Shown: positions 8,914 to 17,942 of the stretch, one piece after another
Numbering within the stretch: position 1 is the stretch's first letter
Layout: each line of letters begins with the position of its first letter
Source of the DNA: Brevundimonas sp. Root1279
GTDB taxonomy: Bacteria > Pseudomonadota > Alphaproteobacteria > Caulobacterales > Caulobacteraceae
Direction: 5' to 3'
DNA length: 64,000 bases
NCBI RefSeq assembly: GCF_001425945.1
Contig: NZ_LMEB01000001.1
Span: forward strand, 186,001 to 250,000
Position numbers and translations under genes: made by a program
Notes under the pieces: model-generated
Told to the model about the DNA's origin: nothing
The model's input: only the letters and a program-made list of their open reading frames with translations
Databases searched by the model: none

Positions 8914-10371
8914 ATGACAGATACGAAGAATGGCCCGATGACGGCCCCGGCGGCGCTGGACCGCCTTGAAACGCTCTACAATCAATCGGTGGCCAGCCTG
9001 CGGAACGCGGTGCGCACCTTCCTCGACACGGGCGAGCGGCCGGACCCCGAGGTTCGGGCCAAGGGCCTGTTCTCCTATCCCGAGTTGCGCGTCAGCTGGT
9101 TCGGCGATCGCCCCGCCAACCTTGAGACCCGGGCCTACGCCCGGCTGTCGCGCCCCGGCGTCTATTCGACGACCATCACCCGCCCCGAGCTCTACCGCCC
9201 CTACCTGCTTGAGCAGCTCAGCCTGCTGGAGCAGGACTACGGCGCGACCTTCGACGTCAGCCCCTCGGATCAGGAGATCCCCTTCCCCTATGTGATGGAC
9301 GGCTCGGACGTGGTCCTGGACCGCAGCCAGACGGCGGCCGTCGCGCGCTATTTCCCAACCACGGACCTGGCCCACATCGGCGACGAGATCTCCGACGGTC
9401 TGTTTGATCCGGCCGAGGACTTCCCGCTGTCGCAATTCGACGGCCTGCGCACCGACTTCTCCCTCGCCCGCTTGCGCCACTACACGGGCACGCCCGTCGA
9501 GGACGTGCAGTCCTATATCTTGTTCACGAACTACAATCGGTACGTCGACGAGTTCGTCCGTTGGGCCTGCGCCCAGCTGGCCGATCCCGCCAGCCCCTAC
9601 GAGACCCTGTCCTGCGCCGGCGGGGTGGTGATCACCCGCGACACGCCGAACCCGGAACAGGCCATCACCGACGCCGCCTGGAAGAAGCACCAGATGCCGG
9701 CCTACCACCTGACCGCGCCGGGCTGGAAAGGCATCACCCTGGTCAACATCGGCGTCGGTCCGTCCAACGCCAAGACCATCTGCGACCACCTGGCGGTGAC
9801 CCGCCCGCACGTCTGGATGATGATCGGCCACTGCGGCGGCCTGCGCCCGACCCAGACCATCGGCGACTACGTCCTGGCGCACGCCTATCTGCGCGATGAC
9901 CACGTGCTCGACGCGGTGCTGCCGCCGGACATCCCGATCCCCTCGATCGCCGAGGTCCAACGCGCCCTCTACGACGCGGCCAAGATCGTCTCGGGCGCGC
10001 CGGGCGAAGAGGTGAAGCGGCGCCTGCGCACGGGCACGGTGGTCACAACCGACGACCGGAACTGGGAGCTGCGCTACTCCAAATCGGCCCTGCGCTTCAA
10101 CCAGAGCCGGGCCGTGGCCATCGACATGGAGAGCGCCACCATTGCGGCCCAGGGCTATCGCTTCCGCGTGCCCTACGGGACCCTGCTTTGCGTCTCGGAC
10201 AAGCCGCTGCACGGCGAGATCAAGCTGCCAGGGCAGGCCAACCGCTTCTATGAAGGCTCGATCTCGGAGCACCTGCAGATCGGCATCCACGCCGTCGACC
10301 TGCTGCGCGCCGAGGGCAATCGCCTGCACAGCCGCAAGCTCCGCGCCTTCGACGAGCCGCCGTTCCGGTAG
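8914..10371 (+). CDS. amn: AMP nucleosidase
   Basis: 485 residues from ATG 8914, close to the E. coli Amn length (484). It hydrolyses AMP to adenine and ribose 5-phosphate in the cytoplasm and so controls adenylate pools. The N-terminal half is the Amn-specific domain and the C-terminal half a nucleoside-phosphorylase-like fold, with MMIGHCGGLRPTQTIGDYVLA, the TTDDRNWELRY segment and VAIDMESATIAAQGYRFRVPYGTLLCVSDKPLHGEIKLPG. A GGAGG-like site (CGGAGG) precedes the ATG. An upstream in-frame ATG 13 codons earlier lacks a ribosome site and adds a non-homologous stretch. Confidence 0.95.
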   Translation: MTDTKNGPMTAPAALDRLETLYNQSVASLRNAVRTFLDTGERPDPEVRAKGLFSYPELRVSWFGDRPANLETRAYARLSRPGVYSTTITRPELYRPYLLEQLSLLEQDYGATFDVSPSDQEIPFPYVMDGSDVVLDRSQTAAVARYFPTTDLAHIGDEISDGLFDPAEDFPLSQFDGLRTDFSLARLRHYTGTPVEDVQSYILFTNYNRYVDEFVRWACAQLADPASPYETLSCAGGVVITRDTPNPEQAITDAAWKKHQMPAYHLTAPGWKGITLVNIGVGPSNAKTICDHLAVTRPHVWMMIGHCGGLRPTQTIGDYVLAHAYLRDDHVLDAVLPPDIPIPSIAEVQRALYDAAKIVSGAPGEEVKRRLRTGTVVTTDDRNWELRYSKSALRFNQSRAVAIDMESATIAAQGYRFRVPYGTLLCVSDKPLHGEIKLPGQANRFYEGSISEHLQIGIHAVDLLRAEGNRLHSRKLRAFDEPPFR

Positions 10372-10434
10372 TCGACAAAGCGCTACATTTCGCCGGCTAC
10401 AAGCGCGACATCGAATTTGCGCTGGCGAAGACGC

Positions 10435-10938
10435 TTACTTCCTCAGCCGCTTCGCGTTGGCGACGGCGGTCTGGTGGATGGGCCGCAGGGCGTTGGCGTG
10501 GCCCTTCAGCAGTTCGGTGTTGAGGGCCAGCATCTGGCCCGCCGCGCGGCCCCACCAGCCGACCGCATAGCTGTACTGCGCCTGCAGGGCCTCGGCCGGG
10601 CTGCCGGCCGAGGCCATGGCCGTCGCCGCCTGGGAGGCGAGGCCCGCCTCGGTCATGAGGCTGGCGCCGACGCGGCCGCCGATGTCGCCCAGGCTCCGGG
10701 CCATGGCCGAGGCGGAGGCCGAGAGGGCCTCGACCTTTTCGGAGCCCATCAAGGCCATTTCCTTGAGGTCGAGCTTGCGCGGATCGGCCAGGCCTGCGGC
10801 CATCATCTCCAGGCGGGCGCTGATCACGTCGCCCGCGGCCTGCAGCGTCTCGCCGCCGGCGACCGCCGTGGCGGCGGCCGAGGAGGCGTTGCGGGTCAGG
10901 CGGCGCCCGGTGCGAATAGCCTTGTCGATCGGTGTCAT
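10435..10938 (-). CDS. Phasin family protein
   Basis: 167 residues, alanine-rich and predicted to be almost wholly helical. Features such as AGGETLQAAGDVISARLEMM and MALMGSEKVEALSASASAM match the amphipathic helices of phasins, proteins that coat polyhydroxyalkanoate granules. No signal peptide is seen, so it is cytoplasmic. It lies convergent with amn and just downstream of the creatininase-family gene, 20 bases from that gene's stop, so it could share its transcript. No PHA synthase gene is in the window. Confidence 0.75.
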   Translation of the reverse strand: MTPIDKAIRTGRRLTRNASSAAATAVAGGETLQAAGDVISARLEMMAAGLADPRKLDLKEMALMGSEKVEALSASASAMARSLGDIGGRVGASLMTEAGLASQAATAMASAGSPAEALQAQYSYAVGWWGRAAGQMLALNTELLKGHANALRPIHQTAVANAKRLRK

Positions 10939-10958
10939 GCCCTAGCCTTGGGCCCCTT

Positions 10959-11714
10959 TCAGAGGCCCGGCAAGACTTCGTTGGAGAACTCCGCCACGTC
11001 GGCGAGCAGGGCGGGGACAGCGGCGTCGATGATCTGCTGACCCTTCTCGGGGGTGGCCAAGGCCGGATCCGAGCCGATGCGGCCGTCCGGGAAGCGGGCG
11101 CGGTAGTCCAGGGCGTCGCGGATCGGGCCGAGCGGCGCGATCTGCGGGCTGTAGTCCGCAGTCTTGATGCGGTCCGGATAGGCCGCCTGGGTCACCGCGA
11201 TCTCGGACGGCGTGGCGTGCATGCCATGGCCCTTCGGGAACATGCGGTTGCACAGGGAGGTGACGCCCGGCAGGTCCCACCAGTTGCGCAGCTTCAGCAC
11301 GATGCGCGACGGTCGCTTCTGGAACGACGGCGTGGCGTAGATCTCCGAGAAGGTCGCCTCGATGGTGGCGACGTTGCCGCCGTGGCCGTTGAGGAAATAG
11401 ATCCGCTCGAAGCCGTGCCGGGCCAGCGAATGGGTCCAGTCGGTGATCGCCGCCATGAAGGTCGAGGGGCGCAGGCTGATGGTGCCGGCGAAGGCCAGGT
11501 GGTGCTGGGCCATGCCGATATTGAAGGTCGGCGCGACCACCAGGTTCGCGTCCTGCTTCTCGGCGGCGTGGGCGATGATCTCGGGGCACAACCAGTCGGT
11601 GCCGAGCAGGCCGGTCGGGCCATGCTGCTCGTTGGAGCCGATCGGCACGATCACCGTCTTGGTGGTCTTGAGAGCCGCGTCGATCTCGGGCCAGGACGAC
11701 AGGTGGATCAGCAT
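10959..11714 (-). CDS. Creatininase family amidohydrolase
   Basis: 251 residues with the family's metal-binding pattern: PIGSNEQHGPTGLLGTDW (Glu, His, Asp ligands near residues 29-40) and the diagnostic FLNGHGGN near residue 110. Members hydrolyse cyclic amides or peptide bonds using two metal ions (creatininase, FAPy deformylase ArfB, mycofactocin maturation peptidase MftE). Nothing nearby points to mycofactocin or riboflavin synthesis, so the substrate is left open. No signal peptide. Confidence 0.83.
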   Translation of the reverse strand: MLIHLSSWPEIDAALKTTKTVIVPIGSNEQHGPTGLLGTDWLCPEIIAHAAEKQDANLVVAPTFNIGMAQHHLAFAGTISLRPSTFMAAITDWTHSLARHGFERIYFLNGHGGNVATIEATFSEIYATPSFQKRPSRIVLKLRNWWDLPGVTSLCNRMFPKGHGMHATPSEIAVTQAAYPDRIKTADYSPQIAPLGPIRDALDYRARFPDGRIGSDPALATPEKGQQIIDAAVPALLADVAEFSNEVLPGL

Positions 11715-11769
11715 GGACAGGCTCTCAAATTGGGTACTGGGAGCGTCCTAGACGCATCCTTTCGTCCCG

Positions 11770-12363
11770 TCATCCCGCGAAGGCGCGAAGGAAGCGCCGC
11801 GCCGTCTCGCGGGCGCGCGCCTCGGGGTCGAAGCTCGGGTGGGCCACGCCCAGGATGGCGCGCAGATGACCGTGACCCAGCACCATGCCCGCGAACATCT
11901 CGGCGGCGGCGGCCGGATCGGGGACGGACAGTCGCCCGTCGCGGTCCTGAACGGCCAGCCAGGCGGCGAGGCGGCGCAGGCTCTCGGCCGGTCCCGCTTC
12001 ATAGATGGCGGCGGCGACGTCGGGGGCGTGCGGCGACAGCATGGCGACGCCGCGCATCGAACCCTTGCCGTCCTTGCCGATGATCTTGTCGAGCATGCCG
12101 AGCGCCAGGGCCGTCAGCACCGCCTCGGGATCGCCGCCGGTGCGCAGCGGCGCGCTGATGGCGTCCGAGCGTCGGGCCGCCAGGGCCCGGCCGATCTCCA
12201 TCTTGGACGGGAAGCGGTTGTACAGCGTCTGGCGGGACACCCCGGCGCGGCGCGCGATCTCCTCCATCGAGGCGGTCGCGCCCTTCTCGTGGAACAGGGC
12301 TGTGGCCGCTTCCAGGATGGCCTCGGTCTTGGTCTCGTCGACCTGTCCGGCGATGCGGGGCAT
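11770..12363 (-). CDS. TetR/AcrR family transcriptional repressor of the adjacent efflux genes
   Basis: 197 residues. The N-terminal helix-turn-helix is clear: ILEAATALFHEKGATASMEE, then IARRAGVSRQTLYNRFPSK (residues about 14-52). The C-terminal ligand domain is divergent, as usual. The ATG at 12363 shares one base with the stop of the DHA2 transporter gene, so it is co-translated as the last gene of the hlyD-mfs-tetR operon. The likely target is the perfect palindrome at 15120-15135 in front of that operon, which would give autoregulated, ligand-induced efflux. Confidence 0.9.
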   Translation of the reverse strand: MPRIAGQVDETKTEAILEAATALFHEKGATASMEEIARRAGVSRQTLYNRFPSKMEIGRALAARRSDAISAPLRTGGDPEAVLTALALGMLDKIIGKDGKGSMRGVAMLSPHAPDVAAAIYEAGPAESLRRLAAWLAVQDRDGRLSVPDPAAAAEMFAGMVLGHGHLRAILGVAHPSFDPEARARETARRFLRAFAG

Positions 12364-13955
12364 CAGTGCGCCTCCACCGGCGGCGCGCCCGCCGGGGTCT
12401 TCACTGGCTTGGCCAGCAGGGTGACGAAGGCCGCGAAGGCGCAGCCCAGGGCCAGCATGGCGAAGGCGTCGCCGAAGGCCAGGGTCGTCGCCTGCTGTTG
12501 AAGCATGCCGTACATCGCCTTCATCGCCGCTCCGGCCGGGTCGATCGAGTCGCTGAAGCGCTCCTGCATCCCCGCCATCATCCCCTGCATGGCGATGTTG
12601 GTGTTGGGGATGGCCTGGGTCAGGTCGCTCATATGGCGGGCCGTATTGGTGGTCAGCGACGTGTTGAGGATGGCCAGGCCGAAGGCGCCGCCCACGTTGC
12701 GAAACAGGTTCACCAGACCGGAGGCGTTCTTGACCATGTGCGGCGGCAGGGTCGACATCGTCACCTGCTGCGAGGCGATCATGGCCAGCATGACGCCGAC
12801 GCCGCGCAGGGCCTGGACGCCGGCGAACTGCCAGAAGCCCCATTCGCTGGTGATGGCGTGGGCGTCCCACATGCCCCAGGCGCACATCATGAAGCCGGTG
12901 AACATCAGGATGCGCGGATCAAGCGCGCGCACCAGCCGCCCGGCGAACGGGCCGGTGGCGAACATGGCCAGGCCGGAGACGACCATGGTGGTGCCCACCT
13001 CGGCGGCGGAATAGCCGCGCACCCGGCCGAGGAAGAGCGGCATCAGGAAGGTGCCGCCGAACAGGGCCGCGCCGACGGTGAACGTCATCACCACCCCGAC
13101 CATGAAGTTGCGGTTCTTGAAGGCCCGCAGTTCGACGATCGGATTGTAGTAGGTCAGCGTCCGCCAGATGAAGGCCGGGCCGGTGACGGCCGCCACGACA
13201 GCCAGCAGCAGGATTTGGTCGTCGGCGAACCAATCGTTCTTGGAGCCCTCCTCGAGCACGAACTGCAGGCTCATCAGGAAGCTGGCCATCAAGGCCAGGC
13301 CCCACCAGTCGAAACCCTTGGCCAGGCTCGGATCGCCCTTATCGAAATTGGCGTAGCGGCCGACCAGGAACAGCACCAGCATCCCGGGCGGGACGTTGAT
13401 GAAGAACAGCCAGCGCCAGCTCAGTTGTTCGGTCAGGTGGCCGCCGAGGGTCGGTCCCACGGTCGGGGCCAGGGTCACGATCAGCCCCATGATGACGCTG
13501 GCGGTGATGCGCTGCTTGGGCGGGAAGGCGGTGAAGGCGACGGCGAAAACGGTCGGGATCATGGCCCCGCCGACGAAGCCCTGCAGCGCCCGGAAGAAGA
13601 TCATCGCCTCGATCGAGGACGACATGCCGGTGGCCACGCTCATCAGCATGAAGCCGGCGCAGGAGATCAGGAAGACCTTCTGGGTCCCCCACAGCCGGGA
13701 CAGATACCCCGATAGGGGTATCATCACGACCTCGGGGATCAGATAGGCGGTCTGGATCCAGCTGATCTCGTCGGCCGAGGCGCCCACGCCCGCCTGGATC
13801 TGGGGCAGGGACGAGGCGACGATCTGGATGTCCAGGATGGCCATGAACTGGCCGATCACCATGCCGGCGAAGCCGAGCAGCAGAATGGTCCAGTTGACCT
13901 TGGGCTCGGCGGCGGGCGGGGCCGCCGGCGCGGTGTCGAGGGTGGTGGCGGTCAT
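12363..13955 (-). CDS. DHA2 family (EmrB/QacA) multidrug efflux transporter
   Basis: 530 residues with about 14 hydrophobic segments, the DHA2 size. Motif C-like and family strings are visible: FMAILDIQIVASSLPQI near residue 40, WIQTAYLIPEVVMIPLSGYL, motif A-like RLWGTQKVF, FRALQGFVGGAMIPT and LGGHLTEQLSWRWLFFINVP. It exports hydrophobic compounds with proton antiport and should pair with the HlyD adaptor encoded 19 bases upstream, as in EmrAB. No outer-membrane channel gene is present, so a TolC encoded elsewhere would be needed. Confidence 0.95.
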   Translation of the reverse strand: MTATTLDTAPAAPPAAEPKVNWTILLLGFAGMVIGQFMAILDIQIVASSLPQIQAGVGASADEISWIQTAYLIPEVVMIPLSGYLSRLWGTQKVFLISCAGFMLMSVATGMSSSIEAMIFFRALQGFVGGAMIPTVFAVAFTAFPPKQRITASVIMGLIVTLAPTVGPTLGGHLTEQLSWRWLFFINVPPGMLVLFLVGRYANFDKGDPSLAKGFDWWGLALMASFLMSLQFVLEEGSKNDWFADDQILLLAVVAAVTGPAFIWRTLTYYNPIVELRAFKNRNFMVGVVMTFTVGAALFGGTFLMPLFLGRVRGYSAAEVGTTMVVSGLAMFATGPFAGRLVRALDPRILMFTGFMMCAWGMWDAHAITSEWGFWQFAGVQALRGVGVMLAMIASQQVTMSTLPPHMVKNASGLVNLFRNVGGAFGLAILNTSLTTNTARHMSDLTQAIPNTNIAMQGMMAGMQERFSDSIDPAGAAMKAMYGMLQQQATTLAFGDAFAMLALGCAFAAFVTLLAKPVKTPAGAPPVEAH

Positions 13956-13974
13956 CGGTCTGACCCTGTGAGCC

Positions 13975-15075
13975 CTACTGGCCCAGCGAGGCGGTCTGCA
14001 CCGGCGCCGTGGCGGCCTCGGCGAAGCTGGCGCCGCCGGCGCTCTTCAGGTCGACCTTGACCTCGACCGACAGGCCGGGGCGCAGGGCGGCGGCGCCGTC
14101 GCGACGGTCCACGCGGATGCGCACGGGCACGCGCTGGGTGATCTTGGTGAAGTTGCCGGTGGCGTTCTCGATCGGGATCAGGGCGAATTCCGAGCCGGTG
14201 GCCGGGGCGAAGCTGTCGATATGGCCGGTCAGGGGCTGGCCCTTGAAGGCGTCGGCCTTGATTTCGACCTCCTGGCCGATGCGCAGGCGACCCAGCTGGG
14301 TCTCCTTGAAGTTGGCGACCACATAGGTGTCGCCCAGGGGCACGATGGACAGGATGGTCCCGCCCGGGCGGACGTACTGGCCGACGCGGACGCCGCGGGC
14401 GCCGACGACGCCGGACACGGGCGCGCGGATGACGGTGCGGTCGAGCGCGATGCGGGCCTTGTCGACGGCGGCGCGAGCCTGGTCGACCGAGGCCACCGAC
14501 TGGTCGCGGGTCGACCCCAGCACGCCGGCGGCGCGCTGTTCGGCGACCAGGGCCGCCTGGGCCTCGGCGACGCTGGCCTGGGCGGTGCGCACGCCGGCGC
14601 GTTCGGTTTCGATGCGCTGTTGGGAGACCCACCCCTTCTCGGCCAGCTGGCCGTAGCGGGCGACCTGCTGGCGGGCCAGGTCGGCCTGGGCCTGCGCCTG
14701 GCTCACGGCGGCGGCGCGGCTGGCGATCATCGCCTGCTCCTGTTCGGCGCGAGCATCGACGTTCTGAACCCCGGCCTGCAGGGCGGCCAGATTGGCTTCG
14801 GCCTGGGCCAGATTGGCCTTGGCGTCGGCGTCGTCGAGACGGATCAGCACCTGGCCGGCCTCGACGCGCTGGTTGTCGGCCACCAGCACCTCGACGACAT
14901 AGCCGTCGATCTGGGGGCTGACCTCGGTGGTGTCCGCGGCGACGAAGGCGTTCTCGGTCGCCTCCCAGCGTTGCTTGCCCTGCCACCAGATCACCCCGCC
15001 CACGACGAGGGCGAGGCCCACGACGGCGGCGACGAGCAGGGGCAGGCGCTTCTTCTGAACCGGGGAGAGGGTCAT
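13975..15075 (-). CDS. HlyD/EmrA family periplasmic adaptor subunit
   Basis: 366 residues from ATG 15075. One N-terminal membrane anchor (LPLLVAAVVGLALVVGGVIW, residues about 11-30) is followed by the split biotinyl-lipoyl domain (VSPQIDGYVVEVLVADNQRV and later VIRAPVSGVVGARGVRVGQY) flanking a long alanine/glutamine-rich coiled coil (residues about 95-210). FKETQLGRLRIGQEVEIKAD is typical of EmrA. It bridges the DHA2 pump to an outer-membrane channel and is the first gene of the operon. A longer in-frame reading upstream would cross the operator palindrome and is rejected. Confidence 0.93.
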   Translation of the reverse strand: MTLSPVQKKRLPLLVAAVVGLALVVGGVIWWQGKQRWEATENAFVAADTTEVSPQIDGYVVEVLVADNQRVEAGQVLIRLDDADAKANLAQAEANLAALQAGVQNVDARAEQEQAMIASRAAAVSQAQAQADLARQQVARYGQLAEKGWVSQQRIETERAGVRTAQASVAEAQAALVAEQRAAGVLGSTRDQSVASVDQARAAVDKARIALDRTVIRAPVSGVVGARGVRVGQYVRPGGTILSIVPLGDTYVVANFKETQLGRLRIGQEVEIKADAFKGQPLTGHIDSFAPATGSEFALIPIENATGNFTKITQRVPVRIRVDRRDGAAALRPGLSVEVKVDLKSAGGASFAEAATAPVQTASLGQ

Positions 15076-15119
15076 GCGGCGAACTCGGGGGAGGCGATCG
15101 GAGGGAGGTGGCGCATAAA

Positions 15120-15135
15120 TGGACAGCACTGTCCA
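15120..15135. promoter_or_regulatory. Palindromic operator, probable TetR-repressor site
   Basis: TGGACAG-CA-CTGTCCA is a perfect 7-bp inverted repeat with a 2-bp centre, in the 119-base divergent gap between hlyD (start 15075) and the amine oxidase gene (start 15195). A 16-bp compact palindrome is normal for a TetR dimer. On the minus strand TTGGACA within it resembles a -35 element and the TTTATG just after resembles part of a -10, so repressor binding would occlude the hlyD promoter. Binding is inferred. Confidence 0.7.
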
Positions 15136-15194
15136 AAAATCAACCCGACTTGTTTCGGCGCCGCAACACGTCATGTTTCGGGCCGTTAAGCCTG

Positions 15195-16454
15195 ATGATG
15201 CCCACAGACCTTCCCGCTGCATTCGACATCGCCGTCATCGGCGCCGGGGCCGCCGGCCTGGCGGCCACGCGCCGCCTGTCCGGCCGTCCGCTGAGCCTCG
15301 CCGTCTTCGAGGCCCGCGACCGGATCGGCGGCCGGGCCTGGACGCTCGCCGCCGAAGGCTTCGGTCTCGACATGGGTTGCGGCTGGCTGCACTCGGCCGA
15401 CGAGAACCCGCTCGCCGCCCGCGTTGAAGCGCTCGGTCTGACGCTGAACAAGACCCCGCCGCCCTGGGAGCGCCAGGCCTTCGACCATGAGATGTCCAAG
15501 GCCGAACAGGCCGAGTTCCGCGCCGCCTTCGCCGCCTTCGAGGACCGCGTCGCCGACGCCGCCGCTCGCGGCGAGGAGGGTCCGGCCTCGATCCTCTTCG
15601 AGCCCGGCGACCGCTGGAACCCGCGCATGGACGCCATCTCCGGCGCGCTCAACGGGGCCCGCTTCGCCGAGGTCTCGATCCGCGACTACGACGCCTACCG
15701 CGACACCGGGGTGAACTGGCGGGTGGCGGAGGGCTATGGCCGCCTGGTCGAGCGGCTGGGCGCGAACCTTCCCGTGGTGCTCGACTGCCCGGTGACCCGG
15801 ATCGACCGCACCGGGCCGACGCTCAAACTCCATACCGCCAAGGGGGTGGTCGAGGCGCGGGCGGTCATCGTCACCCTGCCCACCGACCTGCTGGCGGCGG
15901 AGGTCCTGCGCTTCGATCCGCCCCTGCCCGACCTGGCCGAGGCCGCCGCCGACCTGCCGCTGGGACTGGCGTCCAAACTGCACCTGTCCGTCGCCGGCGC
16001 CGACGACTTCCCGCCCGACAGCCAGCTGTGGGGCCGCACCGACACCGCGGACACCGCAGGCTATCACCTGCGCCCGTTCGGCCGGCCGATGATCGAGGCC
16101 TGGTTCGGCGGCGACATCGCCCGCCAGCTCGAGGCCGAGGGCGAAGCCGCCTTTCTCGCCTTCGCGACGGACGAACTGGTCCACCTGCTCGGCTCGAACA
16201 TGCGTCGGCGCCTTGAGCCTGTCGCCACGACGATGTGGGGCGCCGACCCCTGGTCCCGCGGGGCCTATTCCCACGCCCGCCCCGGCCGCGCCGACGCCCG
16301 CCGCCGCCTCAAGGGCTCGGTCGAGAACCGTATCTTCCTGGCGGGGGAAGCGACCGCCGAAGCCTTTTACGGCACGGCGCACGGCGCGTGGATGGAGGGC
16401 GAGCGGGCGGCCGACGAGGCGCTGGCCGCGCTGGGGCTGGGCGAGGCGTCCTGA
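15195..16454 (+). CDS. Flavin-containing monoamine oxidase family protein (FAD-dependent)
   Basis: 419 residues. The N-terminus has the dinucleotide fold IAVIGAGAAGLAATRRL with the second FAD-contact block FEARDRIGGRAWTL. The C-terminal FAD motif is VENRIFLAGEATAEAFYGTAHGAWMEGERAADE, with SRGAYSHARPG before it. This is the amine oxidase/polyamine oxidase-like layout. There is no signal peptide, so it is probably cytoplasmic; the amine substrate is unknown. Two adjacent ATG codons (15195 and 15198) are possible starts. It is divergent from the efflux operon and shares the region holding the palindromic operator, so it might be co-regulated. Confidence 0.88.
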   Translation: MMPTDLPAAFDIAVIGAGAAGLAATRRLSGRPLSLAVFEARDRIGGRAWTLAAEGFGLDMGCGWLHSADENPLAARVEALGLTLNKTPPPWERQAFDHEMSKAEQAEFRAAFAAFEDRVADAAARGEEGPASILFEPGDRWNPRMDAISGALNGARFAEVSIRDYDAYRDTGVNWRVAEGYGRLVERLGANLPVVLDCPVTRIDRTGPTLKLHTAKGVVEARAVIVTLPTDLLAAEVLRFDPPLPDLAEAAADLPLGLASKLHLSVAGADDFPPDSQLWGRTDTADTAGYHLRPFGRPMIEAWFGGDIARQLEAEGEAAFLAFATDELVHLLGSNMRRRLEPVATTMWGADPWSRGAYSHARPGRADARRRLKGSVENRIFLAGEATAEAFYGTAHGAWMEGERAADEALAALGLGEAS

Positions 16455-16540
16455 GCCAGTCGTTGAGCACCTCGCGCCCGGCCGTTTGTCGTTGTGAATG
16501 GGACGCTTGGCGCCGCCGCGAAACGCGGTATCGGTCGGGC

Positions 16541-17308
16541 ATGGCCAAGCCCGTCACCGCCAAGCCGAAGATCAAGCCGTTGTCTCGCGTCCCGGGGCCG
16601 GGGCCCAAACGCCCCGCGGTGATGACCGGCGCCTCGGTGCCCGTGCTGCGCTGGCCGCCGGACGAGGACCGGGTCGAGACCATCTTCGAGCGGCTGTCGG
16701 CGATCATGCCCGACCCCAAGACCGAGCTGAACTGGTCCAGTCCCTACACCCTGGTCGTCGCCGTCGCCCTCTCGGCCCAGGCCACCGACGTCGGGGTCAA
16801 CAAGGCCACCGACAAGCTGTTCAAGGTCGCCGACACGCCGGCCAGGATGCTGGCGCTCGGCGAGGAAGGGTTGATTGGATACATCAGCTCGATCGGCCTC
16901 TATCGCGGCAAGGCGCGTAACGTGATTGCGCTCAGCCGGATCGTCCTGGAGCAGCATGGCGGCGAAATCCCGCTCGAACGCAACGCCCTGCAGGCCCTGC
17001 CCGGCGTCGGCCGCAAGACCGCCAGCGTGGTGCTGAATGAGCTAGGGATCGAACCGGCCATCGCCGTCGACACCCACGTCTTCCGCGTCTCCCACCGCCT
17101 CGGCCTCGCCAACGCCGGCACGCCCGACAAGGTCGAGGCTCAGCTGCACAAGGTCGTCCCCGAGGAGTGGCTCCCCAAGGCCCACCACTGGCTGATCCTG
17201 CACGGCCGCTACACCTGCACGGCGCGCAGGCCGAAGTGCAGCGCCTGCGTGATCAGCGACCTATGCCCGAGCCGCGCGGGGCTTCAGGCGCTGGGGGAGG
17301 CGGGCTGA
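16541..17308 (+). CDS. nth: Endonuclease III
   Basis: 255 residues from ATG 16541, about 45 longer than E. coli Nth because of a basic, proline-rich N-terminal extension. It is a bifunctional DNA glycosylase/AP lyase that removes oxidised pyrimidines. The helix-hairpin-helix LPGVGRKTA supplies catalytic Lys159 and VDTHVFR supplies Asp177. The C-terminal iron-sulfur ligands follow the exact family spacing C-x6-C-x2-C-x5-C (CTARRPKCSACVISDLC). The amine oxidase gene ends 86 bases upstream. Confidence 0.96.
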   Translation: MAKPVTAKPKIKPLSRVPGPGPKRPAVMTGASVPVLRWPPDEDRVETIFERLSAIMPDPKTELNWSSPYTLVVAVALSAQATDVGVNKATDKLFKVADTPARMLALGEEGLIGYISSIGLYRGKARNVIALSRIVLEQHGGEIPLERNALQALPGVGRKTASVVLNELGIEPAIAVDTHVFRVSHRLGLANAGTPDKVEAQLHKVVPEEWLPKAHHWLILHGRYTCTARRPKCSACVISDLCPSRAGLQALGEAG

Positions 17309-17309
17309 G

Positions 17310-17789
17310 GTGGCGGGGCGCACCGATCTTCGCAGTGTTGTTTTCGGCGTTGCGGTCAGTGTCGTAGCGGCGACCATGGTCGGAGTGGCGGTCGCCGCCG
17401 GGCTCTGGTCTCCTCAGCTCGAAGTTCTGGAGGTCGCTCGCTACGCAATCGGCCAGTCGATCCCCGCCTGGATAGCCTTGGCGCTCGCAGGGTCAGGCAC
17501 GTTGGCGGCCGCATTATCTCGGCGCGAGGATGCCGCCGGATACTACCTCGCGATCGCTTTGGCGATTTCTTGCGCCGTCGTTGGCCTAGCGTCCGCGTCC
17601 TTTGTCTGGATCGAGGCAGAGGTTTCGCTGCCGGGACTGACGCGCGAAATGGCGTCGGCCTATTCGGCTCGCGAGACCCGAATTCTTTTCGCGGCGCCTG
17701 CCTACGTCGCCGCGGCGCTTCATCTTGCGATTGGGGCCGCCGGAACGGCCGCCATTGTCGGCGTGCTTCTGCTAAGGCGTCGAGCCTGA
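17310..17789 (+). CDS. Hypothetical four-helix membrane protein
   Basis: 159 residues, starting at a GTG one base after the nth stop, so probably translated with it. Four hydrophobic segments can be seen: about residues 10-31 (VVFGVAVSVVAATMVGVAVA), 50-68 (IPAWIALALAGSGTLAAAL), 76-96 (YYLAIALAISCAVVGLASAS) and 131-153 (APAYVAAALHLAIGAAGTAA), ending in RRRA. I do not recognise the family. Base composition is slightly less GC-rich than its neighbours. It is followed by a repeat element rather than another gene. Confidence 0.6.
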   Translation: MAGRTDLRSVVFGVAVSVVAATMVGVAVAAGLWSPQLEVLEVARYAIGQSIPAWIALALAGSGTLAAALSRREDAAGYYLAIALAISCAVVGLASASFVWIEAEVSLPGLTREMASAYSARETRILFAAPAYVAAALHLAIGAAGTAAIVGVLLLRRRA

Positions 17790-17817
17790 GAAGCGGGGTG
17801 GATATCTCACCGTGCAT

Positions 17818-17927
17818 CCCGGCGAATGCCGGGATCCAGATGCGATGGCTCAAAGTGGGCTCCATGAGCGTCGCTCGTGATGCCGACCGCCTGCGCCATA
17901 GGATCTGGGCCCCGGCATTCGCCGGGG
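17818..17927. repeat. Paired intergenic palindromes (CCCGGCGAATGCCGGG type) in inverted orientation
   Basis: Two palindromes face each other: CCCGGCGAATGCCGGG at 17818-17833 followed by ATCCAGAT, and CCCCGGCATTCGCCGGGG at 17910-17927 preceded by ATCTGGG. The outer parts are therefore inverted copies around a unique centre of about 65 bases. Single copies of the same core with AAA in place of AAT occur at 55599-55614 and 57533-57548. The element sits between the convergent membrane protein and ATP-grasp genes and could fold into a large cruciform or act as a bidirectional terminator. No transposase is nearby. Confidence 0.75.
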
Positions 17928-17942
17928 TGAGCGGTGGTCGAG

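Noticed and set aside
14221..15189. Plus-strand open frame opposite the hlyD gene
   Set aside because: Composition is Gly/Asp/Leu noise mirroring the minus-strand coiled coil; the HlyD adaptor is unambiguous.
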